Positions 39,438-41,689 of a stretch of 41,689 bases of DNA are shown in pieces. Made by a program: the position numbers and the translations under genes. Origin of the DNA: a virus; IMG/VR virus record IMGVR_UViG_3300006999_000002, positions 1 through 41,689 of that record. One strand, given 5' to 3'. Numbering within the stretch: the first letter of the stretch is position 1; each line of letters opens with the position of its first letter. The notes below the pieces were generated by a model that was not told the origin of the DNA, made no database searches, and was given only the letters and a program-made list of their open reading frames with translations.

Positions 39438-39505
39438 GCCACAGTGAATCAAAAGGGCCTACCCTCTATGGGTGCCCAGGGTCCTTCCTTTGCGTTCACT
39501 GTGGC
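39438..39505. promoter_or_regulatory. Large stem-loop before large terminase
   Basis: Perfect 11-bp arms GCCACAGTGAA (39438-39448) and TTCACTGTGGC (39495-39505) enclose 46 bases that can fold further (ACCC-TCTAT-GGGT at 39461-39473, GGGC with GCCC around it). It fills most of the 122-base gap before the terminase gene and contains no gene. It may be an RNA processing stem, an expression brake for terminase or a DNA site. Confidence 0.6.
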
Positions 39506-39540
39506 TTCGCTGTGTCCCCACACACCCGCAAGAGGAACCG

Positions 39541-41247
39541 ATGTCCGACCAGTTAGAACAACTCAAGGACTTCAGGAACTTCCTCTACATCGTCTGGGAG
39601 CATCTGGGCCTGCCAGAACCCACGCCCGTTCAGTACGACATCGCGTACTGGATGCAGCATGGACCCAGGAGGTCCATCACTGAGGCGTTTCGTGGTGTGG
39701 GTAAGTCCTACATCACGAGCGCCTTCGCGGCGTGGCTCCTGTTCTGGAACCCGGACCTGGCCATCATGGTCGTGTCCGCCTCCAAGCAGCGCGGCGACGA
39801 CTTCACCAGCTTCACGCTACGGCTGATCAAGGACATCCCCATCCTCCGCTTCCTGACCCCGAGGGCGGGAAGTAGGGAGTCCATGGTGGCCTTTGACGTG
39901 GGGCCGGCGCAGGCCAAACACAGTCCCTCCGTGAAGTCCGTCGGCATCACCGGCCAGCTTACGGGTGGCCGTGCCGACATCATCATCGCAGACGACGTAG
40001 AGGTTCCGACCAACTCCGCGACGCAGGTGCAGCGAGACAAGCTCTCCGAGGCGGTCAAAGAGTTCGATGCTGTCCTCAAGCCCGACGGCATCGTCAAGTA
40101 CCTGGGTACGCCGCAGACCGAGCAGTCGCTCTACAACAAGCTCCCTGAGCGTGGCTACAAGGTCCGCATCTGGCCAGCCAAGTACCCCGATCCATCCCAA
40201 GTCGCCATCTACGGCAACCGCCTGGCCCCCTGGATCGAAGACCACATCCACCAGGACCCGGAGATCGCCGGCAGGCCCACGGACCCGAAGCGGTTCAACG
40301 AGCTTGATCTGGCCGAGCGTGAGGCCTCCTACGGCCGCACCGGCTTTGCCCTCCAGTTCATGCTCGACACCCGCCTGGCGGACGCGGAGCGGTATCCGCT
40401 GAAGCTGGCCGACCTGATCGTGACGGACGTGAACCACACGATGGCCCCAGGGAAGATCATTTGGGCCAACGACGACCGTTGCGCCTACAACGACCTCCCG
40501 GCTGTCGGGTTCCAGGGAGACGGCTTCTACGCGCCGATCTCGAAGTCCGAGGACGCGAACGACTGGATTGAGTACCAGGGCTCGATCATGGCCATCGACC
40601 CGTCAGGCCGCGGTAAGGACGAGACTGCCTACGCGGTCGTAAAGATGTGCAACGGCACTCTCTACCTGGTCGATATTGGCGGCTTCCGCGGCGGCTACGA
40701 TGAGGCGACCCTCACGGCTCTCGCTCAGACAGCCAAGAGGAACTCCGTCAATGAGGTCGTCATCGAGGACAACTTCGGTGATGGCATGTTCACGCAGCTG
40801 CTCCAGCCCTACCTCCGTGAAATCTATCCGGTGACCACGGATGAGGCCAAGGCCTCGAACCAGATGAACAAGGAACGGAGGATCATCGACACCCTGGAGC
40901 CGGTGATGAATCAGCACCGCCTGGTGGTCGATAAGGGCGTCATTCAGAAGGACTTCAAGTCCACCCAGGACCTGCCTCCCGAGGAAGGCCTGAACTACCA
41001 GCTGTTCTACCAGATGACCCGGATCATGCACGAGAAGGGGGCCCTGGCGCATGACGACCGCCTGGACGCCCTGGCTCATGCAGTCGGGTACTGGGTAGAG
41101 CGGATGGGCCAGCACCAGGAGGAAGCCCTCAAGGCCCATCGCGACGAAGTCCTTGATAAAGAGCTAGAGAAGTTCATGGAGCACGCCCTTGGGGGACAGC
41201 CCAAGAACTCCAGGAACTGGACCGATTCCTTCAACCAATTGAGGTAA
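39541..41247 (+). CDS. Terminase large subunit (T7 gp19-like)
   Basis: A 568-residue packaging motor (T7 gp19 586 aa). ATG 39541 has AGAGGAA 4 to 10 bases upstream. Upstream frame extension runs through the stem-loop and is rejected. Walker A is FRGVGKS (50-56), Walker B ADIIIADDVE. The nuclease domain has AIDPSGRGKDET, VVIEDNFGDGMF and HDDRLDALAHAVGYW, the three acidic clusters of the RNase H-like fold. It docks on the portal, pumps DNA and cuts concatemers. Confidence 0.97.
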   Translation: MSDQLEQLKDFRNFLYIVWEHLGLPEPTPVQYDIAYWMQHGPRRSITEAFRGVGKSYITSAFAAWLLFWNPDLAIMVVSASKQRGDDFTSFTLRLIKDIPILRFLTPRAGSRESMVAFDVGPAQAKHSPSVKSVGITGQLTGGRADIIIADDVEVPTNSATQVQRDKLSEAVKEFDAVLKPDGIVKYLGTPQTEQSLYNKLPERGYKVRIWPAKYPDPSQVAIYGNRLAPWIEDHIHQDPEIAGRPTDPKRFNELDLAEREASYGRTGFALQFMLDTRLADAERYPLKLADLIVTDVNHTMAPGKIIWANDDRCAYNDLPAVGFQGDGFYAPISKSEDANDWIEYQGSIMAIDPSGRGKDETAYAVVKMCNGTLYLVDIGGFRGGYDEATLTALAQTAKRNSVNEVVIEDNFGDGMFTQLLQPYLREIYPVTTDEAKASNQMNKERRIIDTLEPVMNQHRLVVDKGVIQKDFKSTQDLPPEEGLNYQLFYQMTRIMHEKGALAHDDRLDALAHAVGYWVERMGQHQEEALKAHRDEVLDKELEKFMEHALGGQPKNSRNWTDSFNQLR

Positions 41248-41253
41248 CCAGCA

Positions 41254-41454
41254 ATGTCTGATCCCAATACTCAGAGCTACCAGACCATCACTGTCTACAA
41301 GCAGATCACTGGCTCGGCTTCGACCAACACCGTGACCTTCCAGCGCAATCGTGACGGCTCCGTACAGTTCACCGATGCTGATGGTGTGCGGCGGTTCGCT
41401 TACGGCGAGAACGCGGACTGGATGTTCGAGCTTATCAACTCGATCTCGAGCTAG
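41254..41454 (+). CDS. Hypothetical protein, 66 aa
   Basis: Follows the terminase by 6 bases, with GAGGTAA before ATG. A polar beta-rich sequence (YQTITVYKQITGS, NTVTFQRNRDGSVQFTDADGV) ending in a helix (NADWMFELINSISS). No Cys and no membrane segment. T7 carries small unknown genes 19.2-19.5 in the same place. Confidence 0.65.
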   Translation: MSDPNTQSYQTITVYKQITGSASTNTVTFQRNRDGSVQFTDADGVRRFAYGENADWMFELINSISS

Positions 41455-41465
41455 TGGCCCATAGG

Positions 41466-41567
41466 ATGTCCCGGCGGGCCTTTCTGAGGCTCGCTGGGCT
41501 CCTCTTCATGGCCCCTTTGGTGGGCGTGGAGGGCCTTGAGAAGCCCCAGGAATGCCCGTCTCCGTAA
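41466..41567 (+). CDS. Possible 33-aa peptide with Tat-like signal
   Basis: ATG 41466 opens MSRRAFLRLAGLLFMAPLVG and ends after EKPQECPSP. SRRAFLR matches the twin-arginine consensus S-R-R-x-F-L-K with one conservative change, followed by a hydrophobic stretch. The frame also allows GTG 41454 overlapping the previous stop. The upstream ribosome binding site (ATAGG) is weak. In T7 the last genes are also short membrane peptides (gp19.5). It could be real or a chance match. Confidence 0.4.
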   Translation: MSRRAFLRLAGLLFMAPLVGVEGLEKPQECPSP

Positions 41568-41589
41568 CTTCCCTATAATCAGGCCCTTG

Positions 41590-41612
41590 AATTGGAGCCC
41601 ACTGAGCGGGTA
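41590..41612 (+). promoter_or_regulatory. Phage RNA polymerase promoter P5 (phi-OR position)
   Basis: AATTGGAGCCCACTGAGCGGG matches the consensus of P1-P4. It lies after the last gene and reads out through the right end, as phi-OR does in T7, where it serves replication or concatemer processing rather than gene expression. In a concatemer its transcript would enter the next left end. Confidence 0.8.
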
Positions 41613-41630
41613 GCCCGGGGGGTCTCCCCC

Positions 41631-41689
41631 TTAGGATCTCCCTTAGGATCTCCCTTAGGATCTCCCTTAGGATCTCCCTTAGGATCTCC
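41631..41689. repeat. Right-end tandem array, 5 x 12 bp
   Basis: Four full copies and one nearly full copy of TTAGGATCTCCC run to the last base of the window, preceded by the hairpin GGGGG-TCT-CCCCC (41617-41629 region). On the other strand the units read CCTAAGG, one mismatch from the T7 SRR heptamer CCTAAAG. The array is cut by the window end, so its true length is unknown. Confidence 0.9.

Noticed and set aside
41574-41579. TATAAT near the right end as a host -10 box
   Set aside because: The hexamer is perfect but no -35 lies at 16-18 bp, and the phage promoter P5 follows directly.

Overview
The window looks like a nearly complete genome of a T7-like podovirus (Autographiviridae type). 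Every confident gene is on the + strand, and the order matches T7: early region, single-subunit RNA polymerase, DNA metabolism, portal, scaffold, capsid, tail tubes A and B, internal virion proteins, tail fibres, terminase. The DNA is visibly GC-rich. Class II ribonucleotide reductase, ThyX, PhoH, a MazG-like pyrophosphohydrolase and a tyrosine integrase beside a tRNA-Leu recall temperate-type podoviruses of aquatic Gram-negative bacteria. The host cannot be named from this sequence.

Layout. 1-1355 is a non-coding left end: eight 11-bp tandem repeats, a second 11-bp array, a CA/CG alternating tract and candidate host promoters. 1356-4063 holds six early genes: a GP88-like three-Cys protein, a papain-fold-like protein, a small zinc ribbon and three unknowns. 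4126-6000 is an integration module: a small coiled-coil gene, integrase, a membrane peptide, a complete tRNA-Leu(UAA) flanked by arm-site-like repeats, and a Rho-independent terminator. 6085-8628 is the phage RNA polymerase. 8711-20901 is DNA metabolism: gp2.5-like SSB, endonuclease I, amidase, winged helix, primase-helicase, PhoH, ThyX, a PagL-like exported protein, DNA polymerase, GIY-YIG nuclease, 5'-3' exonuclease, a DUF6378-like protein, MazG-like protein and NrdJ. 20967-38515 is virion morphogenesis. A holin/spanin-like lysis cassette is inserted between scaffold and capsid, and two tail-fibre genes share the T7 gp17 N-terminal domain. 38515-41567 holds a second holin-like gene, both terminase subunits and small unknowns. 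The right end is a 12-bp tandem array at which the sequence stops.

Regulation. Five copies of an element close to TTGRAGCCCACYRAGCGG lie before or between gene blocks (5955, 8668, 11038, 20896, 41590). It resembles the T7 class promoter core CTCACTATAGGG and is most likely the promoter of the phage's own polymerase. Hairpins lie at the starts of some of these transcripts, between early genes, before the capsid gene, after the capsid gene (a strong terminator) and before the first tail fibre.

How it works together. Host polymerase would transcribe the left end through integrase and RNA polymerase. The phage polymerase would then read the replication, virion and packaging blocks from its own promoters. 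Integrase and tRNA/attP offer a lysogenic option, but no recognisable CI-type repressor is present. Both ends lie in short tandem arrays that recall the SRL/SRR repeats beside the T7 terminal repeats, so the long terminal repeat itself is probably missing or collapsed.
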